From Antarcticimicrobium luteum (lineage in GTDB: Bacteria; Pseudomonadota; Alphaproteobacteria; Rhodobacterales; Rhodobacteraceae), in contig NZ_SMUV01000058.1 in NCBI RefSeq assembly GCF_004358185.1, positions 1 through 64,000 of the forward strand: a stretch of 64,000 bases of DNA, given 5' to 3'. Positions within the stretch are counted from its first letter, which is position 1; each line of letters opens with the position of its first letter. Positions 33,614 through 41,490 of this stretch are shown one piece after another. Under the pieces are notes generated by a model. The model ran no database searches. It saw only the letters and a program-made list of their open reading frames with translations, and had not been told where the DNA came from. Position numbers and translations under genes: made by a program.

Positions 33614-33628
33614 TGGACAATTTGTCCA
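33614..33628. promoter_or_regulatory. Palindromic operator in fdh/ferredoxin intergenic region (site 1)
   Basis: TGGACAATTTGTCCA, a palindrome apart from its central base, lies between the divergent DUF3305-fdh operon and the ferredoxin gene. Its 13-bp core recurs exactly in the tungstate-transporter promoter at 41465-41477. The regulator is unknown. Candidates are the Fis-type domain of the fdh-operon response regulator or a molybdate/tungstate-responsive protein elsewhere. Confidence 0.65.
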
Positions 33629-33656
33629 CTTAGGCGATTGATGCAGATTGCCGCAT

Positions 33657-33669
33657 AGACGAATTGTCC
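33657..33669. promoter_or_regulatory. Degenerate second copy of the operator (site 2)
   Basis: AGACGAATTGTCC matches GGACAATTTGTCC at 10 of 13 positions. Its centre is 42 bp, about four helical turns, from site 1, consistent with two dimers on one DNA face. The rest of the 343-bp intergenic region (33486-33828) shows no gene and no promoter that I can assign firmly. Confidence 0.45.
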
Positions 33670-33828
33670 CGAGCGTCGATACCCCTTTATTTTTGTCAGG
33701 AAACTTTCCGGCAATTTTCGGCGAATCACCCCATTTCCGCTTTACGGCTCGTCCCCTTTCGTGCCTAGCATCGCGCCGCATCAGCGCTGCACCATCAAAG
33801 CCAAGTCACCGCGCCGGGGGAGGAGCAC

Positions 33829-35787
33829 ATGACTAAGCAACTGATTTTGTGTGATTGTCTGGGAAGCCAGACACTCGACCGTGAGGCCCTGAGCCGGGCC
33901 ACGGGTCTTCCCTGCTCCCGCGTTCATACCGCCCTTTGCACCCGCGAGATCGACAGCGCCGCCGAGGCGATCGCCGCCGGCGAGGCGATCGTCGCCTGCG
34001 CGCAGGAGGCGCCGCGCTTCGAGGAACTGGCGGTCGAGCTGGGGACCGCGGCGCCATTATGCGTTGACATTCGTGACCGCGCAGGCTGGGGCGAGGGCGG
34101 CGAATCTCTGGCCAAAATGTCCGCGCTGATCGCCGAGGCCCGGCTCGATGCCCCGCCCGCCAAGACGGTCGATGTGACCTCGGACGGGCTGTGCCTGATC
34201 CTGGGGCGCGCCGATGTCGCGCTGCCCGCGGCCGAGCGGCTGGCCGACACACTGGCGGTGACCGTGCTGCTGCTCGATGGCGCCGACGACCTGCCGCTGT
34301 CGCGCCGCTATGAGGTGATCACCGGCGATCTGAAGCGTGCGCAGGGCAGTTTCGGCAATTTCACCCTGCGGCTGGACCGGCTGCGGATGCTGGAGCCGGG
34401 CGGGCGCGGCGACTTTGTCCTGTCCCCGCCGCGCAACGGGGCCGAGACCGGCTGCGACCTGATCCTGGATCTGTCCGGCAATACGCCGCTGTTCCCCGCC
34501 CCGCACAAGCGCGACGGCTATCTGCGCGCCGATCCGGGCAGCGCCAGCGCCGTCGCCGAGGCGGTGTTCGAGGCCGCGCAGATGCTGGGAACCTTTGAAA
34601 AGACCCTGTACCTGACGCTGGAGGAGCATCTTTGCGCCCATTCCCGCGCCGGTCAGGTGGGCTGCACGCGCTGCCTCGACATCTGCCCCACCGGCGCGAT
34701 CTCGCCCGAGGGCGAGCATGTGACGGTCGATGCGATGATCTGCGCCGGTTGCGGCGCCTGTTCCTCGCTTTGCCCCTCGGGGGCGATCAAATATGACGCG
34801 CCGCCCGCTGCGCATCTGGTCACCCGTGTCCGCACCCTGGCCGAAGCCTACCGCGCCGCCGGCGGCGCGGCGCCGCGCCTGCTGGTGCACGACGAGGATC
34901 ACGGCACCGGGATGATCGCCCTTTCGGCCCGTTTCGGGCGCGGGATGCCTGCCGATGTAATCCCGCTGGCGGTGCCGGCGCTGGCCGGCTTCGGCCATGC
35001 CGAGATGCTGGCGGCGCTCGCCTCGGGGTTTGCCGGGGTGACCATCCTGCCCGGCCCCCGCACCGAGCGCGACCCGATCGGCCGCGAAATCGCCCTGGCC
35101 ACCGCGATGGGTGGCGCGGGCCGCGTCGCGCTGCTCGACGTGGACACGCCCGACGCGATGAGCGATGCGCTCTATGCCGAAACCGCCCAGGCGACCGATG
35201 TCTCGCCCGTGCTGCTGATGGGCGACCGCCGGCAGGTGGCACGGCTCGCTGCCAAGGCGCAGATGCCCGGGCAGGACAGCCCGGTTCCGCTGCCCGACGG
35301 CGCGCCCTATGGGGCGGTGCTGGTGGACACCGACACATGCACGCTGTGCCTGTCCTGCGTCTCGCTCTGCCCCTCGGGCGCGCTGATCGACAACCCCGAC
35401 CTGCCGCAGCTGCGGTTCCAGGAGGACGCCTGCCTGCAATGCGGGATCTGCGCCACTGTCTGCCCGGAAACCGCGATCACGCTGGAGCCGCGCTTTGATC
35501 CCGGCGACGGGGCGATGGCGCAGAAGGTGCTGAACGAGGAAGAGCCGTTCTGCTGCATCGAGTGCGGCGCCGCCTTCGGAGTGAAATCGACGGTCGAGAA
35601 GATCGTGGAGAAGCTCGCCGGCAAGCACAGCATGTTCACCGGCACCGACGCGGCCCGGCTGATCCAGATGTGCGACGATTGCCGCATCAGGGCGCAGTAT
35701 CACAGCGCCGACAATCCGCTGGGCTCACGCGACCGCCCCCGGGTGCGCACCACCGAGGATTATTTCGGCCAGCGCCGGGATCACTGA
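33829..35787 (+). CDS. Large multi-cluster 4Fe-4S electron-transfer protein
   Basis: 652 residues, strong GGAGGAG ribosome site. The N-terminus LILCDCLGSQTLD is followed by VACAQEAPRFEEL, reminiscent of HdrA. Four 4Fe-4S motifs follow in two ferredoxin modules: CTRCLDICP, CAGCGACSSLCPSG, CTLCLSCVSLCPSG and CLQCGICATVCPET. Between them lies a module resembling the MvhD/HdrA thiol-relay type. The C-terminus has CCIECG and later MCDDCR Cys pairs. It is divergent from the fdh operon and probably moves electrons to or from a formate-linked partner in the cytoplasm. The exact partner is not evident. Confidence 0.85.
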   Translation: MTKQLILCDCLGSQTLDREALSRATGLPCSRVHTALCTREIDSAAEAIAAGEAIVACAQEAPRFEELAVELGTAAPLCVDIRDRAGWGEGGESLAKMSALIAEARLDAPPAKTVDVTSDGLCLILGRADVALPAAERLADTLAVTVLLLDGADDLPLSRRYEVITGDLKRAQGSFGNFTLRLDRLRMLEPGGRGDFVLSPPRNGAETGCDLILDLSGNTPLFPAPHKRDGYLRADPGSASAVAEAVFEAAQMLGTFEKTLYLTLEEHLCAHSRAGQVGCTRCLDICPTGAISPEGEHVTVDAMICAGCGACSSLCPSGAIKYDAPPAAHLVTRVRTLAEAYRAAGGAAPRLLVHDEDHGTGMIALSARFGRGMPADVIPLAVPALAGFGHAEMLAALASGFAGVTILPGPRTERDPIGREIALATAMGGAGRVALLDVDTPDAMSDALYAETAQATDVSPVLLMGDRRQVARLAAKAQMPGQDSPVPLPDGAPYGAVLVDTDTCTLCLSCVSLCPSGALIDNPDLPQLRFQEDACLQCGICATVCPETAITLEPRFDPGDGAMAQKVLNEEEPFCCIECGAAFGVKSTVEKIVEKLAGKHSMFTGTDAARLIQMCDDCRIRAQYHSADNPLGSRDRPRVRTTEDYFGQRRDH

Positions 35788-36557
35788 TGCTCGATCTGCG
35801 CCCCCAGATCCGCCGGCGCGACCGACGCGGCATAGGCCAGCAGCGCCTCGGCCTCGTCCGGCGTCAGCGCGACCGGGAGGATCGCGGGCGGGCTGGCCGG
35901 ATCGAAGGGCGGGCTGATGCCCTCGACCCGCAGAAAGGCGGGATGCGGATTGCGTACAAAGAAGGCCTCGAAACGGACGCTCCAGTCGGGCAGCGCCCGC
36001 AGCGCCGGAAACGACGGGGTGGAGCCGATGCCGCTGGAGCTGTCGCGGTCATGGGTGCGGTGACAGCGTGCGCAGTGCCGTTCCGCCACCGCCCGGCCCA
36101 GCGCCACGTTGCCCTCGATGACCCGGGCAGCGGTGGCCTCTACTTTCGGAGCGCGACCAAAGGGCGCGCCCTGCGGCGGGCGGTAGGCCGCGACGGTGCG
36201 CTGGCCCACATCGGAGCGCAGCCAGTCGGAAAACCGCCGCGCGGCGTCGTTTGCGCCGGTCAGCCGCAAGACATAGACGGTGCCGTCCCGCACCATGACC
36301 GGCACACCGCCCGCGGCCTCGGCGCTCAGAACCGCGTCGGCCGCCCCGCCCGCCAGTTCGGCGCGGCGCCCGGTCTTCAGCGCGAACCGCGGCAGCAGGT
36401 AGGCCATCACACCGCTCTCGGCCACCTCTGGCGGCACCGAAAGGCGGAAGTGGCGCGCCTCCTCGGCCTTGGCCCCGGCGGTCACACCGACCCCGGCGCC
36501 AAGGGCGGTCAGGACGAAAAAAAGGATCAGGCCCGGTGTTGCGGTCACGCCTCGCAT
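35781..36557 (-). CDS. Cytochrome c fused to a reduced tungstate-binding-like domain
   Basis: 258 residues. A signal/anchor helix (LILFFVLTALGAGVGVTAGA) is followed by about 100 residues that resemble a shortened TupA-type binding domain. LSVPPEVAESGVMAYLLPRFALKTGRRAEL parallels SVTTSFANSGLADVLLPEIKKDTGINVQL of the TupA gene nearby, and FSDWLRSDVGQRTVAAY the TupA C-lobe. The cytochrome part has HCARCH (C162, C165, H166). No Met occurs after the haem site; the His in NPHPAF is the only obvious distal candidate. It is convergent with the ferredoxin gene, overlapping it by 7 bp. A periplasmic electron carrier linked to formate dehydrogenase is inferred. Confidence 0.8.
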   Translation of the reverse strand: MRGVTATPGLILFFVLTALGAGVGVTAGAKAEEARHFRLSVPPEVAESGVMAYLLPRFALKTGRRAELAGGAADAVLSAEAAGGVPVMVRDGTVYVLRLTGANDAARRFSDWLRSDVGQRTVAAYRPPQGAPFGRAPKVEATAARVIEGNVALGRAVAERHCARCHRTHDRDSSSGIGSTPSFPALRALPDWSVRFEAFFVRNPHPAFLRVEGISPPFDPASPPAILPVALTPDEAEALLAYAASVAPADLGAQIEHQ

Positions 36558-36621
36558 CCCGCCATGCTAGGGGCGGCGGCGCCGGGCGGTCAATCACCAG
36601 CAGCAATCACCGGAGAGACCC

Positions 36622-36822
36622 ATGGATGACAATTTCAATATGTCGATGCGCAAATTCCTCAAACAGGTGGGGGTCACCTCGCAGCAGGCCATCGAAGCGG
36701 CCATGCGCGACGCCGGGGCCGAGGCCGCCGGCAAGACCCACAAGATCCGCATGGTCCTGACCATCGAGGGCCTGGACATGGAACATGTGGTCGAGGGCAC
36801 GATCCAGGGGCCCGACGCATGA
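36622..36822 (+). CDS. Small conserved protein, DUF6494-like
   Basis: 66 residues, MDDNFNMSMRKFLKQVGVTS then IRMVLTIEGLDMEHVVEGTI. It looks like a compact alpha/beta protein of the DUF6494 type that recurs in formate dehydrogenase loci. GGAGAGA precedes the ATG. It overlaps the start of the Mrp ATPase gene by 4 bp. Function is unknown; assistance with cofactor or Fe-S delivery is inferred from company. Confidence 0.8.
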   Translation: MDDNFNMSMRKFLKQVGVTSQQAIEAAMRDAGAEAAGKTHKIRMVLTIEGLDMEHVVEGTIQGPDA

Positions 36823-37886
36823 GCGCAACCCGCGAAACCGTTCTGGACGCCCTGCGCGAAATCACCGACCCGGTGGGCGGCAAGGACATCGTGACCGCAG
36901 GCATGGTGCGGGCGCTGACGGTCGAGGGCGGCGCCGTGCGCTTTGTGCTGGAGATCGACCCGGCGCGGGCCGCCCGGATGGAGCCCGTCCGCGCCGAGGC
37001 CGAGGCCCGGGTCAAGGCGTTGCCGGGGGTTGAGACCGTTTCGGCCGTCATGACCGCCCATGCCGGCGCGCCGAAGCCGCCGGATCTGAAGGTCGGCGGC
37101 CACCCCAAGCCCGGCGGGCCGGAGCAGGTGCCCGGCGTCGACCGGATCATCGCCATCGCCTCGGGCAAGGGCGGCGTCGGCAAATCCACCGTTTCGGCCA
37201 ACCTGGCCTGTGCACTGGCCGCCGAGGGCCGCAAGGTGGGGCTGCTGGACGCCGATGTCTACGGCCCGTCGCAGCCGCGCATGCTGGGGGTCTCGGGCCG
37301 GCCCGCCTCGCCCGACGGCAAGACGATCCTGCCGCTGCGCAACCACGGGGTGACGCTGATGTCGCTGGGCCTGCTGACGCAGGAGGACGAGGCGGTGGTC
37401 TGGCGCGGGCCGATGCTGATGGGAGCGTTGCAGCAGATGCTGTTCCAGGTGCAGTGGGGCAAGCTCGACGTGCTGATCGTCGATCTGCCGCCGGGCACCG
37501 GCGACGTGCAGATGACGCTGGCGCAAAAGACCCATCTGGACGGCGCGATCATCGTGTCGACCCCGCAGGACGTGGCGCTGCTGGATGCGCGCAAGGGGAT
37601 CGACATGTTCAACAAGCTCAAGACCCCGATCCTCGGGCTGATCGAGAACATGAGCGTGCATGTCTGCTCCAACTGCGGCCATGCCGAACATATCTTCGGT
37701 CATGGCGGCGTGGCGACCGAGGCGGAAAAAATGGGCGTGCCGCTGCTCGCCGAACTGCCGCTGGACATCGACATCCGCACCGCCGCCGACGGCGGCGCGC
37801 CGATCGTGGTGTCGCGCCCCGACTCGCCGCCGGCGCAGGCCTTTCGCGCGCTGGCCCGCAGGCTGGTTTCCGAGGGGCGGGCATGA
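36819..37886 (+). CDS. Mrp/ApbC-type Fe-S cluster carrier ATPase
   Basis: 355 residues. The N-terminal MIP18/DUF59 domain (VLDALREITDPVGGKDIVTAGMV) is joined to a deviant P-loop ATPase. Motifs are GKGGVGKSTVSANLA, LLDADVYGPSQPRMLG, VDLPPGTGDVQMTLAQ and ENMSVHVCSNCGH with the CxxC that binds the cluster. It carries Fe-S clusters to target enzymes. Its location among fdh genes suggests FdhA, FdhB or the large ferredoxin as clients. It overlaps both neighbours by ATGA-type junctions. Confidence 0.93.
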   Translation: MSATRETVLDALREITDPVGGKDIVTAGMVRALTVEGGAVRFVLEIDPARAARMEPVRAEAEARVKALPGVETVSAVMTAHAGAPKPPDLKVGGHPKPGGPEQVPGVDRIIAIASGKGGVGKSTVSANLACALAAEGRKVGLLDADVYGPSQPRMLGVSGRPASPDGKTILPLRNHGVTLMSLGLLTQEDEAVVWRGPMLMGALQQMLFQVQWGKLDVLIVDLPPGTGDVQMTLAQKTHLDGAIIVSTPQDVALLDARKGIDMFNKLKTPILGLIENMSVHVCSNCGHAEHIFGHGGVATEAEKMGVPLLAELPLDIDIRTAADGGAPIVVSRPDSPPAQAFRALARRLVSEGRA

Positions 37887-38617
37887 CCATCCTGGTGCCG
37901 CAGTTCCCGCCCCTGATGAAGGGGCTGGCGGCCGGGCCGGCCAACCCCATGACCATCGCCTGCACCGAGGCCGCGCGCGGCACCGACGCGGGGCTGCTGC
38001 CCTGGTCGCTGACCGAGGAGCGGCTGCGCGCAGCGCTGGTCCTGGCCCCGGAAGAGCCGCTGCACAGCGCCATGGCCGCCTTTTGCGCCTGCGGCGTCGG
38101 GCTGCAGAACGCCATCGGCGCGCTGGCCCCTCCCGAAACCGCCGTGCATCTGGAATGGACCGGTGGCATCCGCCTGAATGGTGGGCATTGCGGCGGGCTT
38201 CACGTCGCCGCCAGCAGCCGTGATCCCGCCTCGATGCCGGACTGGATCGTGATCGGGCTGGAACTGACGCTGAGCCTGCCCGATTCCGACCAGCTGGAAC
38301 CGGGGCAGACGCCGGAATGGACGGCGCTGGCGCATGAGGGATGCGGCGACATCGACCCGCTGGCCCTGCTGGAAAGCTGGGCGCGCCACAGCCTGGTCTG
38401 GCTGCATGAGCTGGACAGCGCCAGCGGCCGCGCCAACCTCTACCGCGAATGGAAGGGGCTGGTCTGGAAACTGGGCGAGACAGTCACCGTGCCGCTGCCC
38501 GACGCGCGACCCCAGGGCATCTTTCTGGGCGTGGACGAGGATTTCGGCATGGTCCTGAAGCCCGAGACCGGCGATACCTGCCTGATCCCGCTGACCACCC
38601 TTCTGGAAGAGGTTTGA
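37883..38617 (+). CDS. Biotin/lipoate-ligase-like protein with DUF4444 C-terminus
   Basis: 244 residues from the ATG at 37883, overlapping mrp by 4 bp. The central block HLEWTGGIRLNGGHCGGLHVAAS resembles the biotin ligase core RWPNDLLVDGRKLAGIL. The catalytic Lys position, by this eye alignment, reads His or Cys. The C-terminal region (FLGVDEDFGMVLKPETGDTCLIPLTTLLEEV) resembles DUF4444. The family accompanies fdh genes in Rhodobacterales. A non-catalytic binding or chaperone role is possible; the true function is not known to me. Confidence 0.75.
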   Translation: MTILVPQFPPLMKGLAAGPANPMTIACTEAARGTDAGLLPWSLTEERLRAALVLAPEEPLHSAMAAFCACGVGLQNAIGALAPPETAVHLEWTGGIRLNGGHCGGLHVAASSRDPASMPDWIVIGLELTLSLPDSDQLEPGQTPEWTALAHEGCGDIDPLALLESWARHSLVWLHELDSASGRANLYREWKGLVWKLGETVTVPLPDARPQGIFLGVDEDFGMVLKPETGDTCLIPLTTLLEEV

Positions 38618-38621
38618 GCCC

Positions 38622-39101
38622 ATGCTGATGGCCCGCGCCATTCATTTCGACGAAAGCGACCGCAACGTGTTCCACCTGCCCGCCCGTACCGGGGAATGGG
38701 CGATCAGCGGCGGGTTCGAGTTTTCCAACTGGTCCGAGGCCGACCTTCAGGGCAAGGCGCGGCAGGCCTTTGCCAACGGGTGGCTGGGCGTCGAGACCTT
38801 CGGCCGGGTGACCTTTGTCGCCGTCACCCGGATCGAGCAGGCCGAGATGGAGGCACTGGCCGATCAGCTGGCGCGGCATTTCGTCGAGGTCTACGGAGCG
38901 CCCTCGATCGAGGCCGCCCTGCCGGTGGCGCAGGAAGAGCTGACCCATATGGCCGATCTTTGCGCCGAGCATGACCCCAACACGGTGCTGACCGTCCGGC
39001 GCGAGCTGACCGGGGCCGGGGTGCGCGAGGAGTACCGCTTTATCGAGGCCTCCGAAGCCGGGCTGGACCAGTTTGCCATCCACGGATCGCTCGACGACTG
39101 A
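38622..39101 (+). CDS. Conserved protein of fdh loci, DUF6505-like
   Basis: 159 residues: MARAIHFDESDRNVFHLPARTGEWAISGGFEFSNW and GKARQAFANGWLGVETFGR at the N-terminus, FVEVYGAPSIEAALPVAQEE further on. It matches the small DUF6505 type found beside mrp and the ligase-like gene. It has no signal peptide and no cofactor motif that I recognise. It is the last gene of the four-gene run that starts at 36622 and is followed by a strong bidirectional terminator. Confidence 0.8.
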   Translation: MLMARAIHFDESDRNVFHLPARTGEWAISGGFEFSNWSEADLQGKARQAFANGWLGVETFGRVTFVAVTRIEQAEMEALADQLARHFVEVYGAPSIEAALPVAQEELTHMADLCAEHDPNTVLTVRRELTGAGVREEYRFIEASEAGLDQFAIHGSLDD

Positions 39102-39116
39102 TATCCGAAAATTGAA

Positions 39117-39150
39117 AAGGGCGCCCGCCGGGATCCGGCGCGCGCCCCTT
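39117..39150. terminator. Bidirectional terminator between DUF6505 and tupA genes
   Basis: AAGGGCGCCCGCCGG, a 3-base loop and CCGGCGCGCGCCCCTT form a long GC stem with one bulge and one mismatch. It lies between two converging genes and would serve both strands. Confidence 0.75.
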
Positions 39151-39167
39151 GACGGAAAGATCCCGGA

Positions 39168-39971
39168 TCACTCGGCCTTGGCGTTAAAGGTGAACAGCTT
39201 TTCGCCGTTCAGCGTGTAGCCGTCGATCAGCTCCCGCGCGCGGTCGCTGACCAGCCAGGCCTCGAGCGCGTTGGCCTGCTCGATTTTCGCATGGGAATGT
39301 TTCTCGGGGTTCACCGGCATGTAGGCGTATTGATTGAACAGGATCGGGTCGCCCTCGTAGACCAGTTTCAGATCGCCCTTGTTGGCGAATTTCAGCCAGC
39401 TCGCGCGATCCGACATGATATAGGCGTTCATGCCGGACGCGGTGTTCAGCGCCGCGCCCATGCCCTGACCGACAGCGCGGTACCAGTCGCCCTGCGGCTC
39501 GATCCCGGCCGCCTTCCACAGGCGCAGCTCCATCTTGTGGGTGCCGCTGTTGTCGCCGCGGCTGACAAAGGGGGCCTGCGCCCCGGCGATGGCGGACAGC
39601 GCCTCGGTCGCCTGTGCCGCCGAACCGGCCGCGGCGGGATCGTCCGAGGGGCCGACGAGGATGAAATCGTTATACATGATCTCGCGGCGGTGGGTTCCGT
39701 TGCCCTCGGCGAGCCAGGCCAGCTCGGCCGCCTTGGCATGGACCAGAACGGCGTCGACGTCGCCCTGCGCGCCGAGCTTGAGCGCCTGACCGGTGCCGAC
39801 GATGAGCAGTTGCACGTTGATGCCGGTGTCCTTCTTGATCTCGGGCAGCAGCACGTCGGCAAGGCCGGAATTGGCGAAGGAGGTCGTCACCGACATCTTC
39901 ATGTCCTCGGCCTGGGCGGCGACGGCGAGTACCGCGGCAAAAGCCGCGGAAAGAATGGTCCTGAACGTCAT
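39168..39971 (-). CDS. tupA: Tungstate-binding periplasmic protein
   Basis: 267 residues with a Sec signal peptide (TILSAAFAAVLAVAAQAED). TupA landmarks are TTSFANSGL near the N-terminus, GTGQALKLGAQGDVDAVLVHAKAAEL, YNDFILVGPSDDPA and FVSRGDNSGTHKMELRLWKAAG. The Ser/Thr-rich loops bind the oxyanion. It overlaps the ATPase gene by ATGA. It probably supplies metal for the formate dehydrogenase cofactor. Molybdate binding cannot be excluded, but TTSFANSG and the operon layout are characteristic of Tup. Confidence 0.93.
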   Translation of the reverse strand: MTFRTILSAAFAAVLAVAAQAEDMKMSVTTSFANSGLADVLLPEIKKDTGINVQLLIVGTGQALKLGAQGDVDAVLVHAKAAELAWLAEGNGTHRREIMYNDFILVGPSDDPAAAGSAAQATEALSAIAGAQAPFVSRGDNSGTHKMELRLWKAAGIEPQGDWYRAVGQGMGAALNTASGMNAYIMSDRASWLKFANKGDLKLVYEGDPILFNQYAYMPVNPEKHSHAKIEQANALEAWLVSDRARELIDGYTLNGEKLFTFNAKAE

Positions 39972-40678
39972 ATCACGATGTCTCCCTGTAGATATGCTTT
40001 GGCTTGCTGGCTTTGCGGCGCGTCGAAAAAGGCCGCGCTGGGGGCCTGTTCGACGAGATGCCCGTGATGCATAAACACCACGTCGTCGGCCAGACGCCTG
40101 GCCTGCCCGATATCGTGGGTCGACATCACGATCCGCGTGCCACGGGCGCGGAAATGGTCGAGTATCTCTTCGATCTCGCGGGTCGAGCGGCCGTCGAGAT
40201 TGGCCGAGGGTTCATCCAGGAACAGCAGCGCCGGATCCATGATCAGCGCGCGGGCGAGGGCCATCTTCTGCTTCTCGCCGCCCGACAGGGTGCTCACGTC
40301 CTTTCTGAGGCTGACCCGCAGGCCGACGTTTTCGGCGCACTCCGCCGCCCGCTCGCGCGCGGCGCCCCGCCGCACCCCCCGCAGCCGCAGCGGATAGGCG
40401 ATGCTGTCCAGCACCGAGCGGCGCATCAGGATCGGGGTCTGGAACACAAAGGCCTGTCTTTCGCGCAGGGCCCGGGCGTCCTCGTCCCAGTGGATTTGCC
40501 CGGACGAGACCCGCTCCAGCCCGTGCAGCGCGCGCAGCAGCGTGGTCTTGCCGGCGCCGTTCGGACCCATCGCCATGGTGATGCCCTCGCCGCCCAGACG
40601 CAGCGAGATCGGCCCGACGATGACCCGCCCGCCGCGGCGCAGCTCGACCCTGTCCAGCGCGACCATCGCATTCACCAT
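39968..40678 (-). CDS. tupC: Tungstate ABC transporter ATP-binding protein
   Basis: 236 residues. Walker A is GPNGAGKTTLL, signature LSGGEKQKMALARAL, Walker B ALLFLDEPSANLDG and H-loop STHDIGQARRLADD. It has no C-terminal Mop or TOBE domain, unlike ModC, which agrees with TupC. It overlaps tupB by 7 bp. It provides energy for tungstate uptake. Confidence 0.92.
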   Translation of the reverse strand: MVNAMVALDRVELRRGGRVIVGPISLRLGGEGITMAMGPNGAGKTTLLRALHGLERVSSGQIHWDEDARALRERQAFVFQTPILMRRSVLDSIAYPLRLRGVRRGAARERAAECAENVGLRVSLRKDVSTLSGGEKQKMALARALIMDPALLFLDEPSANLDGRSTREIEEILDHFRARGTRIVMSTHDIGQARRLADDVVFMHHGHLVEQAPSAAFFDAPQSQQAKAYLQGDIVI

Positions 40679-41376
40679 CTCGACCCCCTCTCGGTGCGCG
40701 ACAGGATGTGCAGCGCCAGATTGACCGCGATGGCCAGCCCGATCAGCACAAAGCCCAGCGCCAGCGCCATGTCGAACTCGCCCTTTCCCGTCTCCAGCGC
40801 GATGGCGGTGGTCAGCACGCGGGTGGCGTGGTCGATATTGCCGCCGACGATCATGATCGCCCCCACCTCACCGATGCCGCGGCCGAAACCGGCAAGCGAG
40901 GCGGTCATCAGCGCCCGCCGTCCGTCCCAGAGCAGCGTTGCGATGCGTTGGTGGCGGCGCGCCTCGAGCGAGATCAGCAGATCGTGGTAATCGGCCCAAA
41001 GCTCGCGGATGGCCTGATGCGCCACCGAGGCGATGATCGGCGTGATGATGATGACCTGCGCGATCACCATGGCCGTCGGCGTGAACAGCAGCCCCAGCAC
41101 CCCCAGCGGCCCGGAGCGGGAAAACAGGACATAAACAATGAGGCCGACCACCACCGGCGGCAGTCCCATCAGCGCGTTCAGCAGCGCGATCACCGTGCGG
41201 CGGGCCGGGAAGCGGTTGATCGCCAGCCAGGCCCCCAGCGGCAGCCCTATGGCCGAGCCGATCACCGCCGCGCCGAGGCTGACCTGCAACGACAGCAGAG
41301 TGATCTCCACAAGGTCGGCATTCAGCGTCACCACCAATTTGGCCGCGCGCGCCAATCCCTGAAGAATATCATTCAT
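40672..41376 (-). CDS. tupB: Tungstate ABC transporter permease
   Basis: 234 residues from the ATG at 41376 (MNDILQGLARAAKLVV). About five membrane segments, including LQVSLGAAVIGSAIGLPLGAWLAI and MGLPPVVVGLIVYVLFS. The sequence TASLAGFGRGIGEVGAIMIVGGNI is the typical Tup/Mod permease EAA-like loop. It is first in the tup operon; the longer in-frame reading to 41457 would run through the operator region and is rejected. Two operator-like sites lie 58-101 bp upstream. Confidence 0.92.
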   Translation of the reverse strand: MNDILQGLARAAKLVVTLNADLVEITLLSLQVSLGAAVIGSAIGLPLGAWLAINRFPARRTVIALLNALMGLPPVVVGLIVYVLFSRSGPLGVLGLLFTPTAMVIAQVIIITPIIASVAHQAIRELWADYHDLLISLEARRHQRIATLLWDGRRALMTASLAGFGRGIGEVGAIMIVGGNIDHATRVLTTAIALETGKGEFDMALALGFVLIGLAIAVNLALHILSRTERGSRW

Positions 41377-41433
41377 TACAAAGTGTTCCGTCGTTCCCCA
41401 CGGCAGATTACATGTGCCGCGGCGCATCGAAAC

Positions 41434-41446
41434 GGACAAATTGAGG
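41434..41446. promoter_or_regulatory. Degenerate operator upstream of tupB (proximal site)
   Basis: GGACAAATTGAGG keeps the left half GGACAA and the TTG of the palindrome GGACAATTTGTCC. Its centre is 31 bp, about three helical turns, from the perfect site at 41465, again suggesting paired binding on one face. Confidence 0.4.
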
Positions 41447-41464
41447 GTTCGGCGCAAAGCGTGG

Positions 41465-41477
41465 GGACAATTTGTCC
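41465..41477. promoter_or_regulatory. Palindromic operator upstream of tupB, same as fdh site
   Basis: GGACAATTTGTCC is identical over 13 bp to 33615-33627. It lies in the 114-bp gap between the DUF2478 gene and tupB, about 90 bp before the tupB start. The chance of an exact AT-centred 13-mer shared by two functionally linked promoters in this GC-rich DNA is low, so a common regulator for formate dehydrogenase genes and tungstate uptake is a good inference. Confidence 0.65.
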
Positions 41478-41490
41478 AGCCCGGGGCGGA

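Noticed and set aside
33630-33650. FNR-type box (TTGATGCAGATTG) in the fdh promoter
   Set aside because: Only the left half TTGAT fits; the right half lacks ATCAA, so it is not counted as a site.
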